In this document: positions 19,909-29,006 of the stretch, piece after piece
How the letters are laid out: each line of letters opens with the position of its first letter
How positions within the stretch are numbered: position 1 is the first letter of the stretch
Assembly: GCA_003241825.1 (NCBI GenBank)
Contig: QBLX01000013.1
Location: 1 to 44,463, forward strand
DNA: 44,463 nucleotides
From: Alphaproteobacteria bacterium
GTDB lineage: Bacteria; Pseudomonadota; Alphaproteobacteria; Caulobacterales; Caulobacteraceae
Direction: 5' to 3'
Notes under the pieces: model-generated
Database searches by the model: none
Seen by the model: only the letters and a program-made list of their open reading frames with translations
What the model was told of the DNA's origin: nothing
Program-made: the position numbers and the translations under genes

Positions 19909-19956
19909 CGAGACGTTTTATCGAGCCGGTTATGAGAGAGGAAATAAAGTTATTAT

Positions 19957-21177
19957 CTACCGATAACTAACTGATTCGACGTGAAGACTTAGGTGGCGGG
20001 TGTCGTTGTTTCCAAGTTCCTCGCCAGGCGCCCATTTTTCGGCATCGAAAATGACGCGAACACGATCGGATGTCCGTTCGATGTCGATCACGGTCAAGCC
20101 TGCTGAAACAGTTTGATTGATGAGGACGTTGTTTTCCACCGCCATCATGAGAGAGATTGGAGCGGGCCTGAAACTGTGGAGATGAATCCGGGCACGCGAT
20201 GTCTTGGGCGGGAAGTTCACATCGAACCAGCCATTTCCGGCGATTACGCCCCACTTGCCGTCCGAGGAGGAGCCTTCCGAGGCCGTCGTCTGAAAGAACT
20301 GTTCGCCCGTGATGTCCTTCCGCATTGGCTTTCCGATCAGGAAATGGCCAAGGCTCGGATCCGGATCCTGGACGACCGTGAGCGACAGTCCACAACGCGC
20401 AAAGACATCGCGCATGAATTCGAGAGACCATCCGCTCTCGAACCAACCGAATTTACGCATGCAATAAACGGACAGGGGATCCAGACGCATACCCCACGAC
20501 GTCCACCACAGGCTGTTGATCGGCTCACCGGCAAGAACGACCGATCCGTCAGTATTCAGCCATTCCACGAGTCGCCCGAGTACGGTCCAGGGCCGCACGG
20601 CATGGTGGAGGCACTCGTAGAACAGGATGACATCGACCGGTGTTGTGGGAGTGTAGTCGTCGAACGTTCCCAAGGTCGCCGTTATGGAACGCGAGGATCT
20701 GGCCGCTCGCTCGTTCACGAGAGCGACGAATGACGGGTTGATATCGACGGCCGTCACGTTCAAGCCGATATAGGCGAAAACTTCGGATGACAAACCCCAC
20801 CCGCACCCCATGTCCAGAAGGCGTGCCCCGACCTTTGGCTTGGCTAGGCGAATAGCGCGCGACAATCTCTCAATATGCAGAGCTAGGGCACTGGGGTCTG
20901 GATGGTTGTAAGGGTTCGGAGCCGCCGCATGGGCAGCGATGTCGAGTGCCGTCTGCTCGTTGGCCTTCTGGTCGAATGCACGCCCTGAAATTTCACGGTG
21001 GAGTTCGAGTTGTTGCGCAGCATAGGCGTCTGAAAAGGGATCCAGAGACTGGTCCATGACAAGGGTGGGTTCATATTGAAGTTGTGCCCAGAACGACTCG
21101 CACTCCGGAGCGCCCGGGCCACCCAGACGATCAGCTTCAGCGACGAATGCGTCGAGGGTACTTTGGTTTAACTTCAT
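19957..21177 (-). CDS. class I SAM-dependent methyltransferase
   Basis: 406 aa. A helical N-terminal region (~1-120) precedes a class I Rossmann fold with RLLDMGCGWGLSSE (~143), VTAVDINPSF and DVILFYECLHHAVRPW (post-motif IV). The last ~120 residues are predicted beta-rich (NGWFDVNFPP, RARIHLHSF) and resemble the accessory beta domains in this locus's glycosyltransferases. It is probably a glycan methyltransferase. GGAG about 8 nt before ATG 21177 supports the start. It is divergent from the TPR-GT4 gene, with 157 bp between them for both promoters. Confidence 0.83.
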   Translation of the reverse strand: MKLNQSTLDAFVAEADRLGGPGAPECESFWAQLQYEPTLVMDQSLDPFSDAYAAQQLELHREISGRAFDQKANEQTALDIAAHAAAPNPYNHPDPSALALHIERLSRAIRLAKPKVGARLLDMGCGWGLSSEVFAYIGLNVTAVDINPSFVALVNERAARSSRSITATLGTFDDYTPTTPVDVILFYECLHHAVRPWTVLGRLVEWLNTDGSVVLAGEPINSLWWTSWGMRLDPLSVYCMRKFGWFESGWSLEFMRDVFARCGLSLTVVQDPDPSLGHFLIGKPMRKDITGEQFFQTTASEGSSSDGKWGVIAGNGWFDVNFPPKTSRARIHLHSFRPAPISLMMAVENNVLINQTVSAGLTVIDIERTSDRVRVIFDAEKWAPGEELGNNDTRHLSLHVESVSYR

Positions 21178-21334
21178 ATGGGTCTCCGGTCCCTGAAATG
21201 CTTGGCGGCGTCGTCTGACCCCCCCTCCACATTCGAAAAAGCGTAAATTCTAACTTCGGCTCCCATAGGAGGAGTTGCACCTACACATGGTGGACAAAAA
21301 TGGCTAGGCCAAGCCCTGCTGCCACGGGTGCCGG

Positions 21335-23521
21335 ATGAGACGAAACATGGTCAAGCGTATATTGCGTCAGCTGGGACTTCTGCCGAGAGGACGAGCCGCC
21401 CGTCTGAGGCGCGAGGGAAACCTCAACCGCGACGCTGGACGATGGAGTCAGGCTGTTGAGACCTACAGGCTTTATCTGCAACTCAAACCCCAGGATTCGG
21501 GTGTCTGGGTGCAGCATGGGCACGCGCTCAACGAAGCAGGATTCCCAAAGGATGCCGCTGATTCATATCGTGAAGCTATCCGATTGGCACCGTCATCGTC
21601 CGATGCCCATAATCATCTCGTGCGTTCGTTGATCAGGTCCGGCGATGAAACGTCAGCAATCCATCTGATACTGGATGCCCTGTCACGGGGCCTCTCACTC
21701 GACAGCAGCAGCCTGGCGAATTCGACCGAGCGGAATCAGACGTCCGTGCCGTCACTTACTCTGCCGACGGGTATGACCCTGTATTCGTTACAAGATATGA
21801 TCGGCTACCTTCACCATCACGCCACCTTGAGTGGAATTCAGCGCGTCCAGGCCGGGATTGCTCGGTATCTGATTGAACAGGCCTCAGATCAAACGGGGTT
21901 TCTGCTGTCGGGTGCATTGGGGCGTGTCGGGCCCGAGCAGTTCGCTCTGATCGGAAAGCCGGAACTTGCCGCGGTCATCGAACATGCTACCAGTGACAAT
22001 GTCGATCCGTTGGTTCTGCAGGGGCTTTTGCTGCGATGCACACTCTCGGCTCAACCGGTAGTCGTTGGTCGTGGGCATACGCTGATTGTATTGGGGGCTT
22101 TCTGGGCTTTGGGAAGCACGCCAAAGACCTTGTGGCCGGCCAAACGGGCAGGTGCGAAGATCGGCGTTTACGTCTACGATCTCATTCCGCTGACACATCC
22201 ACAGTTCTGCGTGCCGGAACTGACGCGAGATTTTTGTCGAAGCCTTTCGCAAATGCTGGAGTTCGCCGACTTCTTCTTGACGATCTCCGAATATACGCGT
22301 CTTGCGCTGTGTGACCTCATAGTGGCCGAAGGGCTGGCGCTTCTTCCCACCGCGACCGTACCGCTCGCCCATAAGCTGACACGCGATGACACGGGCATAG
22401 GTTGGCCAGCATCCCTGGCAGATCTGACCGACACGCCATTCGTCGCCTACGTTTCCACGGTCGAGGGTCGAAAAAATCACATCTACGTCGTTCGTGTCTG
22501 GCAGTATCTGATCCAAGAGGGCGTCGAGGTCCCGCATCTGGTCTTTGTAGGGCGTAAAGGTTGGCGGAACGATTCACTGTACCGGTTGCTGGAGGAAACG
22601 GCCTACCTGGACGGCAAGGTGCATGTCGTGCACGACTTGGACGATGCTGAACTCAACGGCATCTACGCCAAAGCCCGTTTCACGGTCTTCACCAGCTTCG
22701 TTGAAGGGTGGGGCCTACCAGTCGGCGAAAGTCTGATGCACGGAACACCTTGCGTTGCCTCGAATACGAGTTCGATACCCGAGGTCGGCGAATTCTTTGT
22801 GGACTATGTCGATCCCAACGACATCGGGACAGGAGTAGCGGTCGTTCGCCGCATGATCACACAACCGGACTATCTACAAAGTCGGCGCGAACTCATTCAG
22901 GAACGGTTTCGACCTCGCTCATGGGACGATGTCGGCCAAGCTTTCGTCCATCAGGTCGATACCCTGTCGACCGCTCCCGCACGCGTCGCGATGGCACCGC
23001 TGATTGCGCCCGGAAATTTCGTGCTCACCAGCCCACCATCGCATCTAGAAGATCCGACCTGGTATTTTTCCGATGTTTCGGAATCGTTGGTGCGTGACGA
23101 CTTCTACGATGTCGAGCAATTCGGCGCGTGGATGAAGGGTCAAAAGGGTATCGTGCGCTTCCGATCCGATGTGCGGCAAGGCACGCCCGTATTAGTCTAC
23201 CTGTCGATCTGTACGAGCGATCCATCTTCACTGGTCTCATTGACGGTCAGGGTCAACGGGCGTGATGTCGGGCGTAAACCTGTCGCAACGCTGCCGACCT
23301 TGGGCGCCGATATCCATGACAGCCTCTTGCGCTTCGAGGGACATGTCGAAGCCGAGGGTGTGGTTTCAGTCGAGCTCGAACTGGACGGGCCCGTCACCCA
23401 ACATTCACTATCTGATCCCAGGCAGTTCCTGATCGGTCTCCGCGGGATCGGCGTGGCAGAACTTGATGGTCCAACTCGTTCGGATTTCCTAGAAAGCATC
23501 CTCCTTACGGTCCGCCGATGA
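21335..23521 (+). CDS. TPR-GT4 glycosyltransferase with C-terminal beta-rich domain
   Basis: 728 aa with the same architecture as the islet protein at 1969-4023. TPR-like repeats lie at ~15-125 (WSQAVETYRLYLQLKP, DAADSYREAIRLAP). A GT-B domain follows with SGIQRVQAGIARYLIE, GVYVYDLIPLTHPQFC, FVAYVSTVEGRKNH and the GT4 signature FVEGWGLPVGE near 455. A ~170-residue beta-rich tail completes it (FGAWMKGQKGIVRF). By eye the two GT domains are roughly half identical. The role is cytoplasmic chain assembly, with unknown sugar specificity. Start 21335 or 21347 (fifth codon) are both possible. Its end faces the 1089-aa glycosyltransferase across 45 bp. Confidence 0.86.
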   Translation: MRRNMVKRILRQLGLLPRGRAARLRREGNLNRDAGRWSQAVETYRLYLQLKPQDSGVWVQHGHALNEAGFPKDAADSYREAIRLAPSSSDAHNHLVRSLIRSGDETSAIHLILDALSRGLSLDSSSLANSTERNQTSVPSLTLPTGMTLYSLQDMIGYLHHHATLSGIQRVQAGIARYLIEQASDQTGFLLSGALGRVGPEQFALIGKPELAAVIEHATSDNVDPLVLQGLLLRCTLSAQPVVVGRGHTLIVLGAFWALGSTPKTLWPAKRAGAKIGVYVYDLIPLTHPQFCVPELTRDFCRSLSQMLEFADFFLTISEYTRLALCDLIVAEGLALLPTATVPLAHKLTRDDTGIGWPASLADLTDTPFVAYVSTVEGRKNHIYVVRVWQYLIQEGVEVPHLVFVGRKGWRNDSLYRLLEETAYLDGKVHVVHDLDDAELNGIYAKARFTVFTSFVEGWGLPVGESLMHGTPCVASNTSSIPEVGEFFVDYVDPNDIGTGVAVVRRMITQPDYLQSRRELIQERFRPRSWDDVGQAFVHQVDTLSTAPARVAMAPLIAPGNFVLTSPPSHLEDPTWYFSDVSESLVRDDFYDVEQFGAWMKGQKGIVRFRSDVRQGTPVLVYLSICTSDPSSLVSLTVRVNGRDVGRKPVATLPTLGADIHDSLLRFEGHVEAEGVVSVELELDGPVTQHSLSDPRQFLIGLRGIGVAELDGPTRSDFLESILLTVRR

Positions 23522-23566
23522 AAGAACGGCGCGGCCAGAACCAGCGATCTCGATGACTTGGGCACC

Positions 23567-26500
23567 CTAGCGCTCTTGAATCGGTGGCAATACGATCGTG
23601 ACAAACCCGTCCCGTCCGGATCCAGCGACAGTGCCGACAGGTGGACCCCAGAAACGCTCGCCGCCCACCAGCAGATGACTGTGGTTTGCTCGTAGAACCA
23701 CCAAATCATCCTCGGGCACGACCCTTGTCCAGCGCGGCCTAGGGTCGGGGTGTAGCATGACGACTCGACCATCCAACAGCACACCCAGGCCGGAGCGTTG
23801 CAAGCGACAGCAAAAATCGATGTCCGCAGCCTCGGGACCCAGTTCTGCGTTGAGCAGGCCGTTGTCGGCAAATACAGAACGACGAAATAGCATGCAGTGG
23901 CGTGAGACGATCGACACCTCTCGCAACCCGTCGAGTCGGTCAACATCGGTCATTTGCCGAGGGTCGTCGCGCTGCACAAAGCGTGCGATGTAGCTGAACT
24001 GATCGTCTGGGGCGATCGCTATTCCGGCATGGCGAACGCTCCCGTCGGCATAGATCGTCTTCGGCGCTACGGCTCCGGTCTCGGGGATCAGTGCGGATTC
24101 CACCAGGCGTTCCAACCAGTCGGGTGCGGTCGGCGACACCCCGCCGTCGATGAGCAGCACGAGATTGCATTTGGCCGGGGCCCGGCGCACGGCCTGATTA
24201 ACAAGCGTCGCATAGGATGTGTCGTCGCGGACGTTGGAAATCGTCATCGCCTCGCCCGCTCGTCCCGAAGAGGACGTCCGCGCGCCCTTCGGACGTACAA
24301 TCGTAAGATGATAGCTATCCGCCGCAGTATGAGCCCGAAGATCGGCCAAAGAGCGCTCGAGCTCGCCATCATCGCATCGTACAAACATGATGATGGCGAC
24401 CTTCCATGGGTCCGTGATCGGCGAGCGCACGTCGAATTTACCGCCCTTCTTTTCCGCTACGATGGTAGGGCGGGCCAGTCGACGCGTGTACGATTGAAGG
24501 GCCGCGATCGTCGGGCGTCCCTCGCCGATGCGCCCGTCCGCCCGTTCGCACAATGCGACAGGAACGTAGGTAATCGTATGGGCGTGCGAGACGAGATGCA
24601 GGAGGATCTCACCGGTGAGCGCCGTGGTCGAGGGCAGTCGGAGCCGTTCAAGAAGGCTTTTGTGCACCGCGATCACTCCGCCGAGCTGCGTATCTCCGAG
24701 AAAGGCGTGATGCGAAAAGGGACCGTTGACCCGCAGCCGCCTGAACGGTTGCCTATCCAGAAGCACGATCTCGTCGCCGAAGACGATATCGCTGTCCGTC
24801 GTATTGGCCGCGTCTATCAAGCGCGCCATAGCCAAGGGATCGAGTACAGCCCCCGGCGCCACGAGAATCGCATGGGCCTGTGCCGTGGCGACTGGTGCGC
24901 ATTCGTCCATCAGAGCGGACCGCTGAGGATAAGTCGACGGCCTTCCGGCCGTCGATCCAGTCCGCTGCGATCGAAAGGCTTCGACGCTAGCTTCGAGGGC
25001 GCTCAATCGCGGCAAAACCCCGGAAAGCGCCTGCACATTAGGCGCGGTCGTCTCCAGCATGGCTTCGACCCGGTGCTGATCGGTCGCGCTAGTTGCCTGA
25101 GTCTCCGGCTGCTCGTCGTGGACGTAACCGGCCAGTAACCTCTGAAGATCGGGATCGTCGATTGCACGACCTCTTCCTTCATCAGAAAAGTGTATCTGCG
25201 CAAGTACATCGCGCCGTTTGACGCCACTTTGGAGTGCTGCGGTCCATCCATGAGGCGCATCCGGATCCGCTTCACGACCGAGCAGCACTCTGTAGCTGTG
25301 CTGGATAAAGACTTTTTCCTGCAATCGTGACCAGACTGTTGAGTCGGACAGGTCGGCTGTCTTGCCTTTTCCGAGTTTTCTTCGGAACAGTCGCGCGGCA
25401 CGCGCTGGCAGCACGGCCGTTCGCAAGCCGTGAATGTGAGGTTTGAGTTCCCGATGGCTGGCAAACTCCGACATATCGAGAAGCGTTGCCCGCTTGCCAG
25501 CGCCGCGGTTTAGGCGCTCAAGCCAAGGCATCTCTGCAATTTCGTGCCGCGCAGGCCCAATCAGCGCATCGAGCGCCGTCCTCACAAATGCTATGCCATC
25601 CAATCCTAGAATTTCTTGCGCGGTCAGCGGGCTCACGGAAGACACGGCGAGAGACTGCGCCTCCTGTCGTGCTTCTTCTGCGATCTTGCGCCGCAACATG
25701 GCTGTCTCGGCGCGTGGCATCCGCTTCGCGGCACAGGACAGGATGACCTGCTCGAACTTGTCCAGATGGGCGTCCCAGTTGAATTCTGCCGCCCAGAGAC
25801 GAGCGCGGGCCGAAAGATCCGCGCGCAGGACGTGATCGCTCGAAATCCTTGTCAAGGCTCGGAACATATCCTGTGGCGTCTTCGCCAATAGCCCGGTCTC
25901 ATTTCGGCTGACGATTTCCGGATGCGGGCCCAGATCGTAGGCCACCACGGGCGTACTCTGTATCTGGGCTTCGAGAAGGGACAGATTGAAGCCTTCCCAT
26001 CTGGACAGGTTTACTAAAACGTCGGCTGCGGCGTAGACAGTACCCATCTCGCTGGCTGAAAGATTGGCGAGGACGGTGAAGCCGCCTCGCTCCAGTTTCT
26101 GCCTGTCGCGATCGGAGACGCGCCCGGCTATGACGAAGCGCGCACGTTCGATATGCGGGTGCACCAGCGGCATCAGCGCGATTAACTCTTGAAAGCATTT
26201 GTAGGGCTGCTCGTCATTGTCGAGCTGCATTCGGCCAACCCAAAGTATCATTACGTCTTCAGGCAAGATGCCCAGAGAGGTACGAAGCGCCTCTGATTTA
26301 TCACGCGAGGTCTGAGGGTAATGATCACAGCCGAGATGGATGACCGTGGAGAAGGATTGCGCATTTTCCGGCATCCATTCGTGAATCGATCGGGAAATCG
26401 AGACGATGGCGTCACAGGGCAGCAGGCAGTTGTAGGTTCCCTTCAGTCGTTTGGCCGCCATTGCATCCAGATGGCCTCCAATTACAGGTGGAAACATATC

Positions 26501-26836
26501 TCCCGGCGGCGCGCCATACTCAACAAACAGGACCGGTCCGTCGAGAAATTCCAACCAATCGTAGAATGGCGGTGTGTGGAGTATCCAAAGGTCCGCATCG
26601 ATCCGGCATTGTGCCAGTGCGTGTTTCACCCATTTCTCTGAGTAGAAATCGCCGAGCGGCATGATCCGGTTGAGGACGACCAGCCTGTAGGGATGGGGCG
26701 GCAGAGCGATGTCTGCGTGAATAACCACGACCGTCACATCGAAGCCTCTCTCTGTCAGTCGGCGCGCCTGTTCGTCCACCACCAGATCGACGCCAAAGCC
26801 TAGCTTCATCCGCTCGGTCAAGAGGCAAATCTTCAT
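23567..26836 (-). CDS. three-part glycosyltransferase: GT4 - DUF4214-like - GT2-like
   Basis: 1089 aa. Residues ~1-370 are a GT4 enzyme (MKICLLTERMKLGFGVDL, ILWVGRMQ, LSRWEGFNLSLLEAQ near 285). A DUF4214-like helical module sits at ~508-560 (HSYRVLLGREADPDAP). After a Pro/Thr-rich linker (~640-655) the C-terminal ~400 residues form a GT-A-like part (VAIIMFVRCDDGELERSL, VLLIDGGVSPTAPDWLERLV, GAVAPKTIYADGSVRHAG), typical of GT2 enzymes that work on surface glycans. It is a two-catalytic-domain polymerase or mixed-linkage transferase candidate. It is the last gene of the minus-strand operon, 79 bp after the GT4 gene. Product linkage is unknown. Confidence 0.84.
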   Translation of the reverse strand: MKICLLTERMKLGFGVDLVVDEQARRLTERGFDVTVVVIHADIALPPHPYRLVVLNRIMPLGDFYSEKWVKHALAQCRIDADLWILHTPPFYDWLEFLDGPVLFVEYGAPPGDMFPPVIGGHLDAMAAKRLKGTYNCLLPCDAIVSISRSIHEWMPENAQSFSTVIHLGCDHYPQTSRDKSEALRTSLGILPEDVMILWVGRMQLDNDEQPYKCFQELIALMPLVHPHIERARFVIAGRVSDRDRQKLERGGFTVLANLSASEMGTVYAAADVLVNLSRWEGFNLSLLEAQIQSTPVVAYDLGPHPEIVSRNETGLLAKTPQDMFRALTRISSDHVLRADLSARARLWAAEFNWDAHLDKFEQVILSCAAKRMPRAETAMLRRKIAEEARQEAQSLAVSSVSPLTAQEILGLDGIAFVRTALDALIGPARHEIAEMPWLERLNRGAGKRATLLDMSEFASHRELKPHIHGLRTAVLPARAARLFRRKLGKGKTADLSDSTVWSRLQEKVFIQHSYRVLLGREADPDAPHGWTAALQSGVKRRDVLAQIHFSDEGRGRAIDDPDLQRLLAGYVHDEQPETQATSATDQHRVEAMLETTAPNVQALSGVLPRLSALEASVEAFRSQRTGSTAGRPSTYPQRSALMDECAPVATAQAHAILVAPGAVLDPLAMARLIDAANTTDSDIVFGDEIVLLDRQPFRRLRVNGPFSHHAFLGDTQLGGVIAVHKSLLERLRLPSTTALTGEILLHLVSHAHTITYVPVALCERADGRIGEGRPTIAALQSYTRRLARPTIVAEKKGGKFDVRSPITDPWKVAIIMFVRCDDGELERSLADLRAHTAADSYHLTIVRPKGARTSSSGRAGEAMTISNVRDDTSYATLVNQAVRRAPAKCNLVLLIDGGVSPTAPDWLERLVESALIPETGAVAPKTIYADGSVRHAGIAIAPDDQFSYIARFVQRDDPRQMTDVDRLDGLREVSIVSRHCMLFRRSVFADNGLLNAELGPEAADIDFCCRLQRSGLGVLLDGRVVMLHPDPRPRWTRVVPEDDLVVLRANHSHLLVGGERFWGPPVGTVAGSGRDGFVTIVLPPIQER
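24934..24955. repeat. 9-bp inverted repeat, 4-nt loop
   Basis: TCGACGGCC and GGCCGTCGA flank TTCC. On the mRNA strand the loop is GGAA (a GNRA tetraloop). It lies in the linker-coding part of the 1089-aa gene. One such 9-bp stem is about what chance would give in a window this size. Confidence 0.6.
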
Positions 26837-26915
26837 CGGCTAAATCTCAGGTGAAGAAGAATTCGGGGTGCGTGTGGACCGGGCATCGCTGGCGCTTTCA
26901 AGAATAAGGTCAGGA

Positions 26916-28085
26916 TCAGACGTCGTTATAAATCTCGACTAAACGCTCGACATGCTTGGCCCAGGTGAATTGCCTGCTGCGGACGAGTCCAGAAAAGCGC
27001 AGCGAATCTGCATAGGCTGGATCGTCGAGGATACGCGCCAGCGCCGCGGCGGCTTCATCAGGCGAATGTGGCGAAACGGTTTCGCCACATTCGCCCAAAA
27101 CTTCCGGCATTGAGGACGTGTTTGAGCAGACTACTGGACAGGATGACTTCATTGCCTCAAGTATCGGCAGACCGAACCCTTCATAGAAAGATAGATAAAC
27201 GAAAGCTTCAGCGTGTCGATATAATGACGGCATATCGTGCAGATTGACATAGCCTGTAAAAATTATATTCTCCTGGTACGGATACTCATCCATATATTTG
27301 GAAAGAGAATCGTTTTTCCATCCCATTGGGCCCGATAATACTAATCGTACATCACGATAATTTGGCTCTGACAATAACGCCTTGAACGCCTCAAGTATGC
27401 CTATGATGTTCTTGCGCGGTTCAATCGTGCCGACGCTTAGTATATAACGGCAGCCATGATCGATATTATATTGAGGAAGAAAGTCAATTCGCGAGACAAT
27501 ACGTGGTGAATCATAGGCTCGATCTGCGCCTAGATAAATGGTCGTGATCTTTTCTTCAGAAACCCCGACGTGATTTATTAAGTCGTTCTTGGTAGAATTC
27601 GATATCGCGATGATTCGGTCGAAATCTTTTAATGACTGTTCCTTTCGTTTTTCTTTTACGACATTAGTATGCTCGTGGAAATTTGAGTATAGTCTTGTCG
27701 TTAAATCATAATACATAAGCAAGTTGTAGCGTGCGTGTGGCACCGCGTAATGATACCAGTCTGTTGCCTGGTATATATCGCCAGGCGCAACGGCACTTTC
27801 CACTTCTTCGCGCCGCGCCAGTCGTGCGGCCAAGTTTCGGTCTCGGATAAGCCGTTTAATCCGACCGAGCGCATCAATGTCTTCGATCCGCTCGACGACC
27901 CTGCTGTTGAGGCGACATTTAACGAAATGAGCGATCTCAGGGTCGGTGAAGTTATGATCTTCAAGTAGAACGCTGATATCGAAATCGGGCCGATTCACTA
28001 ATTCTACGAGTATATTGTAAACGTGATTGACGATGCCGGTCCGCGGGAAACGGAGTACGAATCCATCGATGGTAAGCCGTTTCAT
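26916..28085 (-). CDS. GT4-family glycosyltransferase
   Basis: 389 aa, standard length for a single-domain GT-B enzyme. The N-terminal domain starts LTIDGFVLRFPRTGIVNHVYN. The C-terminal half has RYILSVGTIEPRKN and FYEGFGLPILEAMKSSCPVV (E-x7-E pair near 300), the common GT4 nucleotide-sugar signature. Much of its 5' two-thirds (about 27200-27980) is noticeably AT-richer than the window average. AAGGA 6 nt upstream supports ATG 28085. It starts 9 bp after the upstream gene's stop, so it is one operon. It contains a 35-bp perfect palindrome. Confidence 0.88.
   Translation of the reverse strand: MKRLTIDGFVLRFPRTGIVNHVYNILVELVNRPDFDISVLLEDHNFTDPEIAHFVKCRLNSRVVERIEDIDALGRIKRLIRDRNLAARLARREEVESAVAPGDIYQATDWYHYAVPHARYNLLMYYDLTTRLYSNFHEHTNVVKEKRKEQSLKDFDRIIAISNSTKNDLINHVGVSEEKITTIYLGADRAYDSPRIVSRIDFLPQYNIDHGCRYILSVGTIEPRKNIIGILEAFKALLSEPNYRDVRLVLSGPMGWKNDSLSKYMDEYPYQENIIFTGYVNLHDMPSLYRHAEAFVYLSFYEGFGLPILEAMKSSCPVVCSNTSSMPEVLGECGETVSPHSPDEAAAALARILDDPAYADSLRFSGLVRSRQFTWAKHVERLVEIYNDV
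27061..27095. repeat. 35-bp perfect palindrome inside GT4 gene
   Basis: Arms of 17 bp (GGCGAATGTGGCGAAAC, 27061-27077, and its exact complement 27079-27095) are separated by one base. It encodes GECGETVSPHSPD in the glycosyltransferase without disturbing the frame. Confidence 0.95.
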
Positions 28086-28094
28086 CCCTAGTCC

Positions 28095-29006
28095 TTAACG
28101 CTTCGGCGCACGGCGACGACTACGGCGAGAGGCTTTGTTGGTATTGAAAGCGGGGCCGGAGATATCGGCTGATTCGAGAACGTCGCCATCACTTGAACCC
28201 CGGACTGCGGTGACGCCGAGGCCACGAATAGCGAGATCGCCCCATGAGAGATGAAATAAGGCCCGTTTCTCCGGAACCGGCGCGGTAATGTAACCATCGG
28301 TCTGATTGTCAGCGATCAGCAGATTGTCTTGGGTGCCTTGGCGGAAGGTCCGGCTCCCAGGCCACATTCTGGGCCCGTAGCCACGGCCGTTCTTGCCGAC
28401 AAGCAATGTCCGCAACCCCATCGAGGCGATCCGGCGCGTTATGTTGTCCACGCCATGCTCCAGCAGGTGGGCGTCAATTTTCTCGACCAAAGGTGCTTTG
28501 GGGCGGATGGCGATGAATAGATCTCGCCGCAGCATAAAGGCGTTGGATCGCAGATGCACGTTCGGGAATGGAATATTTCGCAACCCCGGATGCTGCGGTG
28601 CCTCATAAGACGCTGTGCAACCGACCATCCCGACATCGGGCTGGTCCAAATTCGCCGCCAGCTTCGCGAGCCAGTTTGGCCCGCATATCCTGCTGGCTGT
28701 GTTGAGGAAACAGAGTTCATCATGAACCACTCGTTCCGCGGCGATAAAATAGGCACCTAGATCAAAACCGGCATCGTCGAGATAGAGCGCGTGATAGTCC
28801 AGATCACCCAGCGCCTCCTGCCCCTTGATCAAGTCTTCTGAATTCCGGAAACCCTTGAAGATCACGTGGAGTTGGTGATCCAAGCCCGCATTCCAACGTC
28901 GGTAGGACTCGGCAAACGCAGAAAATTTCTCGCGTGCATCTTCGTCCGCCCCGCGCGCCAAATACACAACGCCGACACGAGATACCTGAAAACGCGCCGC
29001 GATCAA
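28095..29006 (-). CDS. putative glycosyltransferase-like protein (GT-A/RgpF-like)
   Basis: 303 aa. It shows GVVYLARGADEDAREKFSAF, a possible DxD-type site in ALYLDDAGFDLGAYFIAA (~residues 75-92), and LCFLNTASRICGPNWL followed by VGMVGCTASYE. This pattern resembles the core of rhamnan-synthesis (RgpF-like) and other GT-A proteins. A basic, disordered C-terminus (SRRSRRRAPKR) ends it. ATG 29006 overlaps the upstream stop by 4 bp (ATGA), so it is coupled to the 944-aa glycosyltransferase. The catalytic assignment is inferred. Confidence 0.62.
   Translation of the reverse strand: MIAARFQVSRVGVVYLARGADEDAREKFSAFAESYRRWNAGLDHQLHVIFKGFRNSEDLIKGQEALGDLDYHALYLDDAGFDLGAYFIAAERVVHDELCFLNTASRICGPNWLAKLAANLDQPDVGMVGCTASYEAPQHPGLRNIPFPNVHLRSNAFMLRRDLFIAIRPKAPLVEKIDAHLLEHGVDNITRRIASMGLRTLLVGKNGRGYGPRMWPGSRTFRQGTQDNLLIADNQTDGYITAPVPEKRALFHLSWGDLAIRGLGVTAVRGSSDGDVLESADISGPAFNTNKASRRSRRRAPKR

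Noticed and set aside
24934-24955. 9-bp inverted repeat with GNRA-type loop as a regulatory hairpin
   Set aside because: A 9-bp stem is expected about once by chance in a window of this length, and it lies in a variable linker.
23954-25138. 394-codon plus-strand frame opposite the 1089-aa glycosyltransferase
   Set aside because: Antisense shadow with Arg-rich composition and no SD or motif.
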